Assembly: GCA_017561825.1 (NCBI GenBank) | Contig: JAFZBK010000002.1 | Coordinates: 31,934-95,933, forward strand | DNA from: Prevotella sp. | GTDB taxonomy: Bacteria; Bacteroidota; Bacteroidia; Bacteroidales; Bacteroidaceae | Direction: 5' to 3' | DNA length: 64,000 nt | In this document: positions 32,763 to 41,260 of the stretch, piece after piece | Layout of the letters: each line of letters starts with the position of its first letter | Position numbering within the stretch: the stretch's first letter is position 1 | Translations under genes and position numbers: made by a program | The notes under the pieces: model-generated | What the model was told of the DNA's origin: nothing | The model's input: only the letters and a program-made list of their open reading frames with translations | Databases searched by the model: none

Positions 32763-33613
32763 GCTACGCCATAGGAATAGTGACCTACCAACCCGACAAG
32801 CATCGTCTTCAGGAGAACATCTTGTCGGCTCTCACCAACCAAGAGGCTGGTCATCTGTTCATTGTTGACAACCACTCCTCTAATCTCTCTGATATCCAGC
32901 AACTTGTTGCTGATTACCCTCGTACTGTACTTATCGAGAATGATGACAATAAAGGCATTGCCCGTGCGCTGAATCAGATTGCTGAATGTGCGGAGGAATA
33001 CGGTTATGAGTGGTTTGTGACACTGGATCAGGATTCGGTGATGCCCAAGCGCTCCATGGATGAATATGTGCCATATACCCAAGAGGATGACATAGGTATT
33101 ATCTGTCCCAGTATCGTGGATCGAAACATGGGGGCGGAATACAATCCTTCCCATCAGGAAACGGATGAGATTGAGCAATGTATTACAGCAGGGAATCTTG
33201 TTCGGTTGGAGGCGTGGAAGAAGACTGGCGGGTTCAGTGAGGAGCTGTTCATCGATGGGGTTGACTTCGACTTCTGTCTGAAGATCCGTAAGGCAGGGTA
33301 TAAGATACTGCGTGTGAATCGCATCCAGCTATTGCAGGAGGTAGGTCATGGAAAGAAGATTCCCCTGCCCTTCCATCATCAGATGTCGGTACTGCACCAT
33401 TCACCCACCCGACTCTATTACATCGCCCGAAACTACCTGTATATCGGCAAAAAGCACCACCAGCGATGGCACTGGACCGTCGAGGTGGCTAAGCGTATGT
33501 TTATCGTTCTATGCTTCGAGAAGAACCGATGGAAGAAGCTCCGCTATATGCTCATCGGTATCCGACACAGCATGAAGGGGATACTCGGAAAATGTCCTCT
33601 ATCACTCACCTAA
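32759..33613 (+). CDS. Glycosyltransferase family 2, rhamnosyltransferase-like
   Basis: The 284 residues begin AIGIVTYQPDKHRLQENILSALTNQ, with VDNHSS, NKGIARALNQIAECAEEYGYEWFVTLDQDS (the DxD-type motif is LDQDS), then AGNLVRLEAWKKTGGFSEELFIDGVDFDFCLKIRKAGYKIL. This order is that of rhamnosyltransferases in O-antigen and capsule loci. Sugar and acceptor are not shown by the sequence. It overlaps the flippase gene by 4 bases (ATGA). Confidence 0.87.
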   Translation: MSYAIGIVTYQPDKHRLQENILSALTNQEAGHLFIVDNHSSNLSDIQQLVADYPRTVLIENDDNKGIARALNQIAECAEEYGYEWFVTLDQDSVMPKRSMDEYVPYTQEDDIGIICPSIVDRNMGAEYNPSHQETDEIEQCITAGNLVRLEAWKKTGGFSEELFIDGVDFDFCLKIRKAGYKILRVNRIQLLQEVGHGKKIPLPFHHQMSVLHHSPTRLYYIARNYLYIGKKHHQRWHWTVEVAKRMFIVLCFEKNRWKKLRYMLIGIRHSMKGILGKCPLSLT

Positions 33614-33623
33614 ATCATCGCCT

Positions 33624-34421
33624 ATGAGATTTCTATTTGTACCCGTTAATTATAACTCTTACGATGCACTGAATGCCTATATCAAAGCCGTCAGTCATGC
33701 ACTACAGATGACTGGCGATGACTCGTTTTGTGCTGATATCCATGTGGCTGACAACTCGTCTAAACCCAAGGAAATCGCTCAGGATGAGAGGGTTACCATC
33801 TTAGCAAGGCATTATGACAACCCCGGTTATCTGCAGGCAGCGTTGAATACCATCTATTCGACTGATCTATCCTCGTACGACTATATCATCATCTCGAATG
33901 TAGATGTGCTGGTAGATGAATCGTTCTTCGTCAGCTTCAAGGATCTTAAGCTCGATCAGCAGACTGCCTGGATTGCTCCTGCCATCTATTCCGAGAGTGA
34001 GAAACGGGATGTAAATCCCAAGATACAAGAGCGTTACAGTAAGAAACGACTCCAGCAATTGCGCCTGCTTTTCCGCTTCCCACTGCTCTATCATCTCTAT
34101 ACCAAGACGGTGTATAGGAAGAAGGTAATCACGGCCACACAGAAGCCTCAACAGGAAATCTATGCGGGGCATGGTTCCTTCATGATCTACACCAGTGAAT
34201 TCTTCCGGAATTGTCCCCAAATGGACTACCCCGTCTTCCTCTTCTGCGAAGAGATCTTCCTGGCAGAGAAGGTGATAAACAGTGGATATAAGACCACCTA
34301 TTGTCCTTCCATCAAGATACATGACAAGGAGCATGCTTCAACGGGAAAGATGAAGCTGGCCAGATACTGCAAATACAATTACGAAGCACTCACCTATATC
34401 ATCAACCAATTCTATGAATAA
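33624..34421 (+). CDS. Glycosyltransferase family 2-like protein
   Basis: The 265 residues begin MRFLFVPVNYNSYDALNAYIKAV, with VADNSS, NPGYLQAALNTIY and YIIISNVDVLVDESFF (the SNVDV block takes the place of DxD). AGHGSFMIYTSEFFRN and FLFCEEIFLAEKVINSGYKTTYCPSIKIHDKEH complete the GT2 layout. It overlaps the next gene by 8 bases. Confidence 0.85.
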   Translation: MRFLFVPVNYNSYDALNAYIKAVSHALQMTGDDSFCADIHVADNSSKPKEIAQDERVTILARHYDNPGYLQAALNTIYSTDLSSYDYIIISNVDVLVDESFFVSFKDLKLDQQTAWIAPAIYSESEKRDVNPKIQERYSKKRLQQLRLLFRFPLLYHLYTKTVYRKKVITATQKPQQEIYAGHGSFMIYTSEFFRNCPQMDYPVFLFCEEIFLAEKVINSGYKTTYCPSIKIHDKEHASTGKMKLARYCKYNYEALTYIINQFYE

Positions 34422-35667
34422 GCTTGAGAAGATCATATACGATGCGCTGAAGAAGCATCCGCAAATCAAACTATTTGTCCGCGACACCTATCAGAATGTC
34501 ATGGATTTGATTCCCGACAAGCCGAATTTCACCATTGCAGATGTCAAAGTGTTAGAAGGCTTTTTCTGGGGATTCCATGATGTGTCACCCATCTCGAACG
34601 ACGAGCAGCACATGCTGGGGTGTAAGCTGAACATCCCACTGAGGATGCCCGAAAAAGGGGAACCACTCACCATTGGTTACTGGGATATGGACTTCCAAGA
34701 GTTCCATCCTGTTGACGATTCCTACGCATGGGGTTACCATAAGGGATGTCGATTGCAATGGATGGGCAACTCCAACGAACAGTTCATCTTCAACACCTTC
34801 CACGACAACCATCTCTGTGCGGAGATCTGTCGTATCAACCAGCAGGAAAAGGTATTTCTTGACTACCCCATTGATACCGTCAGCTGGGATGGGAAGTATG
34901 CTACTTCGTTCAGTTACAGACGACTGAATGAGCTGATGCCTGGGTATGGTTACGACTATGAAGACGGGAGTTATCTGGAGGAGAACGAACCAGAGAATAC
35001 GGGTCTGTATCTGATTGATATCGAGAAGAATACAAGAAAACTACTCTTCTCGCTCAAGGAACTGGCAGCCATGAATCCTACACCCAACATGAAGGGGGCA
35101 AGACACTTCGTGACACACACGGAATTCTCGAAAGACAACCAGTATGTTGTCTTCATGCACAGATGGATTTTTGATGATCCCGAGAAGCGTTTCTCACGAC
35201 TCATCACCTGCCGACTTGACGGTAGTGAGATCTCTATCTCACCCACCACCGATATGGTGTCACATTATGTGTGGGATCAGAAATGGGGCATCCTGGCCTA
35301 CTGTCGTGTCAATAACATCGATGGGCACTACCTCTTCAGCGATGCTTCGATGAAACAATGGCGCCATATCGCACCCGTATTGAACTCAGACGGACATCAG
35401 TCGTTTATACCCAATACCAACCAGTTCATTACCGACACCTATCCTGATGGGCGCAGGTATGCCAAATTGTATCGTGTCAACCTGGAAAACGATGCTGTGG
35501 AACTGATAGCCGACCTGAAATCCTACAAGGAATTCCAGTCGCCTAACTGTTACAAGAACTGGGCTTGCGACCTCCATCCGAGGGTGAGTCCGAAGGGTAC
35601 TTTCGTTACTTTCGACTCCGTTCATACCCGTCAACGCGCCTTGTGCGTCATGAAAATCCCCAAATAA
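34414..35667 (+). CDS. Beta-propeller-like protein in the polysaccharide locus, function unknown
   Basis: The 417 residues lack a signal peptide and a membrane helix. They hold repeated strand blocks such as GCRLQWMGNSNEQFIFN, DTVSWDGKYATSFSY, HTEFSKDNQYVVFMHR, and HPRVSPKGTFVTFDSVH, the pattern of TolB-like or WD40-like blades. Conserved histidines (FHD, MHR, DLHPR, SVH) recall oligogalacturonide-lyase-type propellers, but this is only a resemblance. The position among glycosyltransferases suggests a role in polysaccharide assembly or modification. Confidence 0.6.
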   Translation: MNKLEKIIYDALKKHPQIKLFVRDTYQNVMDLIPDKPNFTIADVKVLEGFFWGFHDVSPISNDEQHMLGCKLNIPLRMPEKGEPLTIGYWDMDFQEFHPVDDSYAWGYHKGCRLQWMGNSNEQFIFNTFHDNHLCAEICRINQQEKVFLDYPIDTVSWDGKYATSFSYRRLNELMPGYGYDYEDGSYLEENEPENTGLYLIDIEKNTRKLLFSLKELAAMNPTPNMKGARHFVTHTEFSKDNQYVVFMHRWIFDDPEKRFSRLITCRLDGSEISISPTTDMVSHYVWDQKWGILAYCRVNNIDGHYLFSDASMKQWRHIAPVLNSDGHQSFIPNTNQFITDTYPDGRRYAKLYRVNLENDAVELIADLKSYKEFQSPNCYKNWACDLHPRVSPKGTFVTFDSVHTRQRALCVMKIPK

Positions 35668-35713
35668 ACGTAAAGTTTCTACCTAAAAATACACGTATTT
35701 CAATTAATTGTTG

Positions 35714-35721
35714 TACCTTTG
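35714..35721 (+). promoter_or_regulatory. Internal promoter element ahead of the aldolase gene
   Basis: TACCTTTG matches TAnnTTTG. It is followed by a hairpin (GGTCGA at 35741-35746 with TCGACC at 35757-35762) in a leader of about 85 bases. It may begin a second transcript for the back half of the locus. Confidence 0.55.
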
Positions 35722-35811
35722 CAGGCACTTTGTGCTTATGGGTCGAGAAATATTTTTCGACCTACACAATAAAAACGTATATAATACGTTTTAAGTTAAA
35801 GAAAACAAGAA

Positions 35812-36639
35812 ATGGCTATCAAGTTAATGTATATAGCAAATGAGCCAAACATCGCTCATATTGCAGAAAGAAATGGTGTAGATCGTATTTTTGTGGATTT
35901 GGAAGTCCGCAATAAAGCCAAGAGGCAAAAGAATATTGACTCCGTAAAGTCTCACCATTGCTTAAACGACATCAAGCAGATTAAGGACACGCTGACAACA
36001 GCAGAGTTGTTGGTGCGTTCTAATGCTATGTATGAGGGAAGCCAGAAAGAGATAGATGAGATTGTTTGTCGGGGTGCCGATATCGTGATGCTTCCCATGT
36101 GGACATCTGTGGATGATGCCAAGAGATTTCGTGACTATATTAACGGAAGAGCCAAAGTAATGTTGCTGTTGGAGACGATTCCTGCAGAGAAATCACTCGA
36201 CGAGGTGCTGGAACTGGATGGTATCGATGAGATCCTTATCGGACTGAACGACCTGCATCTGCAGTACAAGATGAAGTTCCTGTTCGAGTTGTTGGCCAAC
36301 GGAAAGATTGACGAACTGATGAACAAGATGGTGGCAAAGGGTCTGCCCTGCGGCTTTGGCGGCATTGCCAGTCTTGACAAGGGAATGATCTCAGGAAGGA
36401 ACATCTTGGCAGAGCACTACCGTCTGCATTCAAGCATGGCCATCCTTTCGCGCAGCTTCTGCGACACATCCAAGATCAAAGACGAGGATGAGATTGAGAA
36501 CATCTTCCACCAGGGCATTATAGACATTAGAGATTTCGAAGAGTTCCTTACTAAACAAGACGAAGAATATTTCGAGGTCAATCACCAAGAAGTCATCAGG
36601 AAGACCAATGAAATTATCGACATTATTAGCAAGAAGTAA
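35812..36639 (+). CDS. HpcH/HpaI aldolase / citrate lyase family protein
   Basis: The 275 residues have the phosphoenolpyruvate/pyruvate-binding TIM-barrel motifs: NGVDRIFVDLEVR, LLVRSNAMYE (substrate Arg), ADIVMLPMW, VMLLLETIPAEKSLDEVLELDGIDEILIGLNDLHLQ, where the Glu of LLETIPA and the Asp of GLNDL are the expected metal ligands, and GFGGIASLD. The family makes or splits hydroxy-keto acids with pyruvate or makes CoA-type adducts. Here the substrate is unknown. The next gene follows directly with a one-base overlap. Confidence 0.85.
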   Translation: MAIKLMYIANEPNIAHIAERNGVDRIFVDLEVRNKAKRQKNIDSVKSHHCLNDIKQIKDTLTTAELLVRSNAMYEGSQKEIDEIVCRGADIVMLPMWTSVDDAKRFRDYINGRAKVMLLLETIPAEKSLDEVLELDGIDEILIGLNDLHLQYKMKFLFELLANGKIDELMNKMVAKGLPCGFGGIASLDKGMISGRNILAEHYRLHSSMAILSRSFCDTSKIKDEDEIENIFHQGIIDIRDFEEFLTKQDEEYFEVNHQEVIRKTNEIIDIISKK

Positions 36640-37868
36640 TGGATCTGAGTTATACCCTACTGAGAGAAATTGAGCAGGAACAAGAAGGTGCCTTTTACCT
36701 TCTTGATACTGAGCAATTCTCGCAGAACTTTAGGGAACTCCTCGAAGCATTCCGCCATTACTATCCGAATACCTTCATCGCTTACTCCTACAAGACCAAC
36801 TATATTCCCAGACTCTGTCAGATCGTGAACGAGCTCGGGGGATGTGCGGAAGTGGTGTCTGGCATGGAGTATGAGATCACCAAACGCTTGAATATTCCCA
36901 CCGATAGAGTCCACCTGAACGGTCCTTGTCAGGAACCTGAGGTGGTCAAAGAGATTATTCTTGGTGGGGGATGTGTGAACCTTGACGATTATGTAGAGGT
37001 GCCCACTATCCTTCAGTTGGCAGAAGAGCATCCTGAGAAAACCATCCGTATCGGTCTGCGTTGCAACTTCAAGATCAACGATGGTGTGACCTCACGCTTT
37101 GGCTTTGACGTAACCAAGCCCGCCTTTCAGGAACTGCTAAAGGAACTCACATCCATCAAGAACATACAAATAACCGGCATTCAGTGTCATTTTGCCTGCA
37201 GAGCACTCGATACCTGGCTGCCAAGAGCCGAAGGTATCTGTCAGCTATACGATAAGGTGCCTGGCATTCCCATGGGACATATCGATCTGGGGGGAGGACT
37301 CTACGGAAAGATGAAGGACTCGTTGAAGAAACAGTTCGACACGCCGATACCCACTTACGAGGAATATGCCCAAGAGGTGGCTGGCTTCATTGCCCGCTAT
37401 TTCGCTGACGCTCCCCAAAAGCCTGATCTGTTTATCGAGCCGGGAAGTGCTTTGGCAGGTGACTGCATGAAGTTCGTGGCTCCTGTGGTGAGCATCAAGG
37501 ACATCCGAGGAAAGGCGATTGCCACCCTGCTGGGTAGCATGTATAATATCAACCCGACACTGAACAAGAAGAATCCGCCCGTTACTGTTTACGGGGATCC
37601 GAAGGAGAAAAGGGAGAACTATACGGATCTGGACTTCGCAGGATATACCTGTATTGAATGTGATTACCTGTACAAGGGCTACAGTGGAGCACTGGGACTG
37701 AATGATCTCGTGGTGTTCGACAATGTGGGCTCCTACTCTATCGTCCTCAAACCACCATTCATCCTGCCCAACTTCCCCGTCATCGAACTCAGGGATGGGA
37801 AAAAGTATGTCGTAAAAAGAAAGGAAACATTCGACGATCTGTTTCACACCTATGAATTCAATTTCTAA
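36639..37868 (+). CDS. PLP-dependent decarboxylase of the LysA/ornithine decarboxylase fold
   Basis: The 409 residues show the alanine-racemase-like barrel: AFYLLDTEQF, then AYSYKTNYIP with K52 as the PLP lysine, GGCAEVVSGMEYE, GLRCNFKI, GIQCHFAC, HIDLGGGLYG, and FIEPGSALAGD. The C-terminal domain has CIECDYLYKGYSGALGLNDLVVFDNVGSYS, where the Cys and Tyr fit the second-subunit active site of DAP decarboxylases. The gene is not the housekeeping lysA by context. It probably acts on an amino acid made for the polysaccharide. It overlaps the sugar transferase by 17 bases. Confidence 0.85.
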   Translation: MDLSYTLLREIEQEQEGAFYLLDTEQFSQNFRELLEAFRHYYPNTFIAYSYKTNYIPRLCQIVNELGGCAEVVSGMEYEITKRLNIPTDRVHLNGPCQEPEVVKEIILGGGCVNLDDYVEVPTILQLAEEHPEKTIRIGLRCNFKINDGVTSRFGFDVTKPAFQELLKELTSIKNIQITGIQCHFACRALDTWLPRAEGICQLYDKVPGIPMGHIDLGGGLYGKMKDSLKKQFDTPIPTYEEYAQEVAGFIARYFADAPQKPDLFIEPGSALAGDCMKFVAPVVSIKDIRGKAIATLLGSMYNINPTLNKKNPPVTVYGDPKEKRENYTDLDFAGYTCIECDYLYKGYSGALGLNDLVVFDNVGSYSIVLKPPFILPNFPVIELRDGKKYVVKRKETFDDLFHTYEFNF

Positions 37869-38559
37869 GGATATGTGGACATCTTTCAACAACATACTCA
37901 AGCGCATAGGCGATATCCTTCTTTCGCTTCTGGCGTTACTGCTACTCTCGCCAGTGATGTTGGCTTGCGCCATTTGGGTGAAGATGGATTCAAAAGGACC
38001 CGTGATCTTTCGTCAGGACCGTCTTACCAAGAACGGGAAGGTGTTCAAGATGATGAAGTTCCGCTCGATGGTGCAGGATGCTGAGAAGCAGGGAACGGGT
38101 TTGTTCAACTACGAAGATGATCCGCGGGTAACAAAAAGCGGACGATTCCTCAGGGATCACAGTCTTGACGAGCTGCCGCAACTGATCAATATCCTGAAAG
38201 GCGACATGTCGATAGTAGGTCCTCGTCCTTGTGTGGTCTATGAGTTAGGCGACTATGCCACACTGAACAAGCGGTACAAGAAACGCTTTGAGGTGATTGC
38301 CGGACTGACAGGCTACGCTCAGATACAGGGCAGGAACGAGCTCGACTGGGACGTAAAGGTGGATTTCGACAACCAATATATCGATCTGTACAAGAAATGG
38401 GGCGTGGCATTGGATGTATATATCATCCTCAGAACGGTGCTGAACGTCTTTCGCGCTACAGACATCTACGAAAAGAAAATCGACGAGAATATTAGTAACA
38501 ACTTGTCAGCTGAACTGGCACAGAACAGAGTCGTTGAGCTGGCACATCAACCTGATTAG
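37852..38559 (+). CDS. Undecaprenyl-phosphate sugar-1-phosphate transferase, first copy
   Basis: The 235 residues have one N-terminal membrane helix (about 22-44) and the bacterial sugar transferase domain: FRQDRLTKNGKVFKMMKFRSM, DPRVTKSGRFLRDHSLDELPQLINILKGDMSIVGPRP, and GLTGYAQIQGRNELDWDVKVDFDNQYID. It adds the first sugar phosphate to undecaprenyl phosphate. The last 35 residues (DIYEKKIDENISNN) are an extra tail. A second gene of the family is at 40260. Confidence 0.92.
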   Translation: MNSISKDMWTSFNNILKRIGDILLSLLALLLLSPVMLACAIWVKMDSKGPVIFRQDRLTKNGKVFKMMKFRSMVQDAEKQGTGLFNYEDDPRVTKSGRFLRDHSLDELPQLINILKGDMSIVGPRPCVVYELGDYATLNKRYKKRFEVIAGLTGYAQIQGRNELDWDVKVDFDNQYIDLYKKWGVALDVYIILRTVLNVFRATDIYEKKIDENISNNLSAELAQNRVVELAHQPD

Positions 38560-38561
38560 AT

Positions 38562-39482
38562 ATGGACAACAACCGAATAATATGGCTGGGAGGTGAACTG
38601 ATGCCAGTAACCGAAGCGAAAGTGAATGTGCTTTCGCCAACCTCTCAATTTGGTGCCAACGTTTTTGAGGGCATCCGCTGCTATTGGTCGGAAAAGGACC
38701 AGCAGTTGTATGCGTTCCGCCTTGCCGACCACTACAAGCGTCTGCATGCTTCGATCAAGCTCCTGCGAATGAAGAGTCCGTATGCTACTGAGGATTTCCT
38801 GAAAGGACTCAAGGACGTGATCCAGGCTAACAACTATCGTGAGGACATCGCTGTAAGACAGACGGTGTTCATCGATGGCTTAGGGGGCACATGGAACTCA
38901 TGCGAACCCGTGAATATGTTCATTGCTCCCATCGCCAAGGCTTTCGTGCCCATTGAGAAGAAGAAAGGACTGAGATGTATGATCAGTACATGGGAGAGAA
39001 TCAGCGACCGTAATATGTCACCTCGTGCAAAGGTGGGTGCTAACTATATCAACAGTCGTATGGCTTATCTCGAAGCCCGTCAGAACGGTTACGACACGGC
39101 GATCCTGATGAACTACCAAGGGAAAGTGTCTGAAGGACCGGGGTCTTGCTTCTTCATGGTACGCGACAACAAGCTTTACACACCGCTGGTAACAGCTTCC
39201 GTTTTGGAGAGTATCACCCGTGATACCATCATCCGTGTGGCTAAAGAAGAGTTAGGTATAGAAACCGTAGAGCGTGATATCGACCGTACGGAGCTCTATA
39301 TCTGCGATGAGGCCTTCCTGTGCGGCTCGGCCATGGAGGTAACACACATCACGGATATTGACGGATACAAGGTTGGAAACGGTGAAGTGGGTGCACTTAC
39401 CCGTCAGCTGTCTGACTGCTACCACAAGATTGTGACTGGTCAGAACAAACGTTACGCCGACTGGCTTACACCTATTTATTAA
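38562..39482 (+). CDS. Branched-chain amino acid aminotransferase-like (class IV)
   Basis: The 306 residues follow the IlvE layout: IIWLGGELMPVTEAKVNVLSPTSQFGANVFEGIRCY, KVGANYINSRMAYLEARQNGYDTAILMNYQGKVSEGPGSCFFMV with the PLP lysine expected in KVGANY, and a C-terminal ELYICDEAFLCGSAMEVTHIT. It starts 2 bases after the sugar transferase and lies between glycosyltransferases, so it may be a special copy for a polysaccharide amino substituent rather than the main biosynthetic ilvE. This cannot be settled from the sequence. Confidence 0.87.
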   Translation: MDNNRIIWLGGELMPVTEAKVNVLSPTSQFGANVFEGIRCYWSEKDQQLYAFRLADHYKRLHASIKLLRMKSPYATEDFLKGLKDVIQANNYREDIAVRQTVFIDGLGGTWNSCEPVNMFIAPIAKAFVPIEKKKGLRCMISTWERISDRNMSPRAKVGANYINSRMAYLEARQNGYDTAILMNYQGKVSEGPGSCFFMVRDNKLYTPLVTASVLESITRDTIIRVAKEELGIETVERDIDRTELYICDEAFLCGSAMEVTHITDIDGYKVGNGEVGALTRQLSDCYHKIVTGQNKRYADWLTPIY

Positions 39483-39485
39483 TAT

Positions 39486-40256
39486 ATGGGAAAAGAACAG
39501 CTTCAACAAGGTCTGGTTTCGATCATCACACCTGTGTATCATGCAGAGAGATTTATCGAGCAGACCATCCTATCCGTACAGGCTCAGACCTATCAGGACT
39601 GGGAGATGATACTGGTTGATGACTGTTCTAACGACCGTTCCGGCGAGATTATCAACCGTCTAGCGGCACAGGATGCACGCATCCGCTATTACCGTTTGGA
39701 GAAAAACAGTGGTGCTGCAGTAGCCAGAAACACGGCTATTGGTCATGCCCGAGGTGAATACCTGGCTTTTCTCGACAGTGATGATCTCTGGAATCCTGAG
39801 AAACTCGCACGACAGCTGTCGTTCATGAAGGAGAAGGAATGTGCTTTCTCTTTCACTCGCATCAACTTTATTGATGCGGATAATCAGGTTGTGAAATCCA
39901 ATGTACCCATTCCTGAACGGATTGACTACCGGCATCTGCTTCGTCAGACGGTCATTGCCACCTCAACAGTACTGATCAATCGCAGGTTCTTCCCCGATTT
40001 CACCATGCCATTGCGCAGAGGCGGACAGGATTATGCCACCTGGCTGATGTTGCTCAGACATACCGACTATGCCTATGGTCTCAACGAGTGTCTCACTTCC
40101 TATCGTATCAGCGACCATTCCTTGTCATCCAACAAGTTCAGTAGTATCCGTCAGGTTTACGAGATACAGACGCAAGACGAAAAGATCAATAAGATACAGG
40201 CGGGCTTCAACACTTTCTGCTTCTGTGTCTATGCATTCAAAAAACACTATTTCTAA
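39486..40256 (+). CDS. Glycosyltransferase family 2
   Basis: The 256 residues are a classical GT-A enzyme: VSIITPVYHAERFIEQTILSVQAQTYQDWEMILVDDCSNDRS, NSGAAVARNTAIGHARGEYLAFLDSDDLWNPEKL with the metal-binding DSDD, then QDYATWLMLLRHTDYAYGLNECLTSYRISDHSLS. It is similar to WaaE/EpsE-type capsule enzymes. It is followed after 3 bases by the second sugar transferase. Confidence 0.92.
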   Translation: MGKEQLQQGLVSIITPVYHAERFIEQTILSVQAQTYQDWEMILVDDCSNDRSGEIINRLAAQDARIRYYRLEKNSGAAVARNTAIGHARGEYLAFLDSDDLWNPEKLARQLSFMKEKECAFSFTRINFIDADNQVVKSNVPIPERIDYRHLLRQTVIATSTVLINRRFFPDFTMPLRRGGQDYATWLMLLRHTDYAYGLNECLTSYRISDHSLSSNKFSSIRQVYEIQTQDEKINKIQAGFNTFCFCVYAFKKHYF

Positions 40257-40259
40257 AGG

Positions 40260-40832
40260 ATGAAAAGAACGCTCGACTGTATCATCGCCCTGGGATGCCT
40301 TCTCATCTTCTCTCCCCTCTTCCTCATCATCTATCTGATGATCAAGGCTGAGGATGGCAGTCCTGTCATCTTCAAGCAGGAACGAATAGGAAGAAAAGGG
40401 AAACCTTTCAACATCCTCAAGTTCAGAAGTATGACGGTGGATGCCAACAGGGATGAGAATGAGCTCTTCGGACTGGAACAGAATGATAACCTGACACGGG
40501 TGGGGAAATTCCTGCGCGACCATCACTTGGACGAACTGCCACAGTTATGGAACGTGTTCGTGGGAGATATGGCCTTTGTAGGACCTCGTCCTGAAAGGAA
40601 ATACTACATCGACAAGATCATGGAACGTAATCCGCGTTACGAGGAACTGTACAAGCTACGCCCTGGGGTAACCAGTTATGCTACTCTTCATAACGGCTAT
40701 ACAGATACGTTGGAGAAGATGCTCGTACGACTGGAGATGGATCTGTATTACCTGGAGCATCAGTCGTTATGGTTTGATGCCAAGATCCTTGTTCAGACCT
40801 TTCTCAGCATCATTACCGGAAAGAGATTCTAA
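40260..40832 (+). CDS. Undecaprenyl-phosphate sugar-1-phosphate transferase, second copy
   Basis: The 190 residues are the minimal (PglC-like) form: a membrane segment (LDCIIALGCLLIFSPLFLIIYLMI), then FKQERIGRKGKPFNILKFRSM, LTRVGKFLRDHHLDELPQLWNVFVGDMAFVGPRPE, and RPGVTSYATLHNGYTDTLEKML. The domain is shorter than that at 37852 and clearly distinct. It ends the forward operon and overlaps the converging lipoprotein gene by 4 bases. Confidence 0.92.
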   Translation: MKRTLDCIIALGCLLIFSPLFLIIYLMIKAEDGSPVIFKQERIGRKGKPFNILKFRSMTVDANRDENELFGLEQNDNLTRVGKFLRDHHLDELPQLWNVFVGDMAFVGPRPERKYYIDKIMERNPRYEELYKLRPGVTSYATLHNGYTDTLEKMLVRLEMDLYYLEHQSLWFDAKILVQTFLSIITGKRF

Positions 40833-41260
40833 TGCTTATTGAAATAGAGTCGTAAGAGTGGTGACTCCAATACCATGCTCTCACTGTTCAGACTCACTAC
40901 CTGGAACACTGCGGGGATGGCATTCACACCATACGACTTCAACACCTCCACATCCGTAATCATGGTATCTCCTGCCGACCTGTCAAACAAACAGGGGTTC
41001 TTGATGGTCAGTACGCCATTCTCATGGGTGAACTGACAGATAATCGGCTGATCTTCCAGATTCCACAGTTGTAGTAGATCTGCTTGGATGCTCCAGAAGA
41101 TGCGTTGGTTGCCATAATCACATACCTTGTTGTTTGACAAGGAGTCAATCTGTTGCAGATGCCAATAGCCATCCAGATCACCATTCGAGGATGTTTCTAT
41201 GTCACAGGCTGTCATCAACAACAAGCAGACAGCACTCAGAAGGAAGACGATTCTTTTCAT
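40829..41260 (-). CDS. Lipocalin-like lipoprotein
   Basis: The 143 residues begin with a lipoprotein signal (MKRIVFLLSAVCLLLMTAC) followed by DIETSSNGDLDGYWHLQQIDSLSNN, the usual start of Bacteroidetes lipocalin-like domains, and beta strands with NGVLTIKNP. Role unknown; placement next to Wzi suggests the envelope side of capsule assembly. It overlaps the Wzi gene by 4 bases and the converging sugar transferase by 4 bases. Confidence 0.75.
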   Translation of the reverse strand: MKRIVFLLSAVCLLLMTACDIETSSNGDLDGYWHLQQIDSLSNNKVCDYGNQRIFWSIQADLLQLWNLEDQPIICQFTHENGVLTIKNPCLFDRSAGDTMITDVEVLKSYGVNAIPAVFQVVSLNSESMVLESPLLRLYFNKH

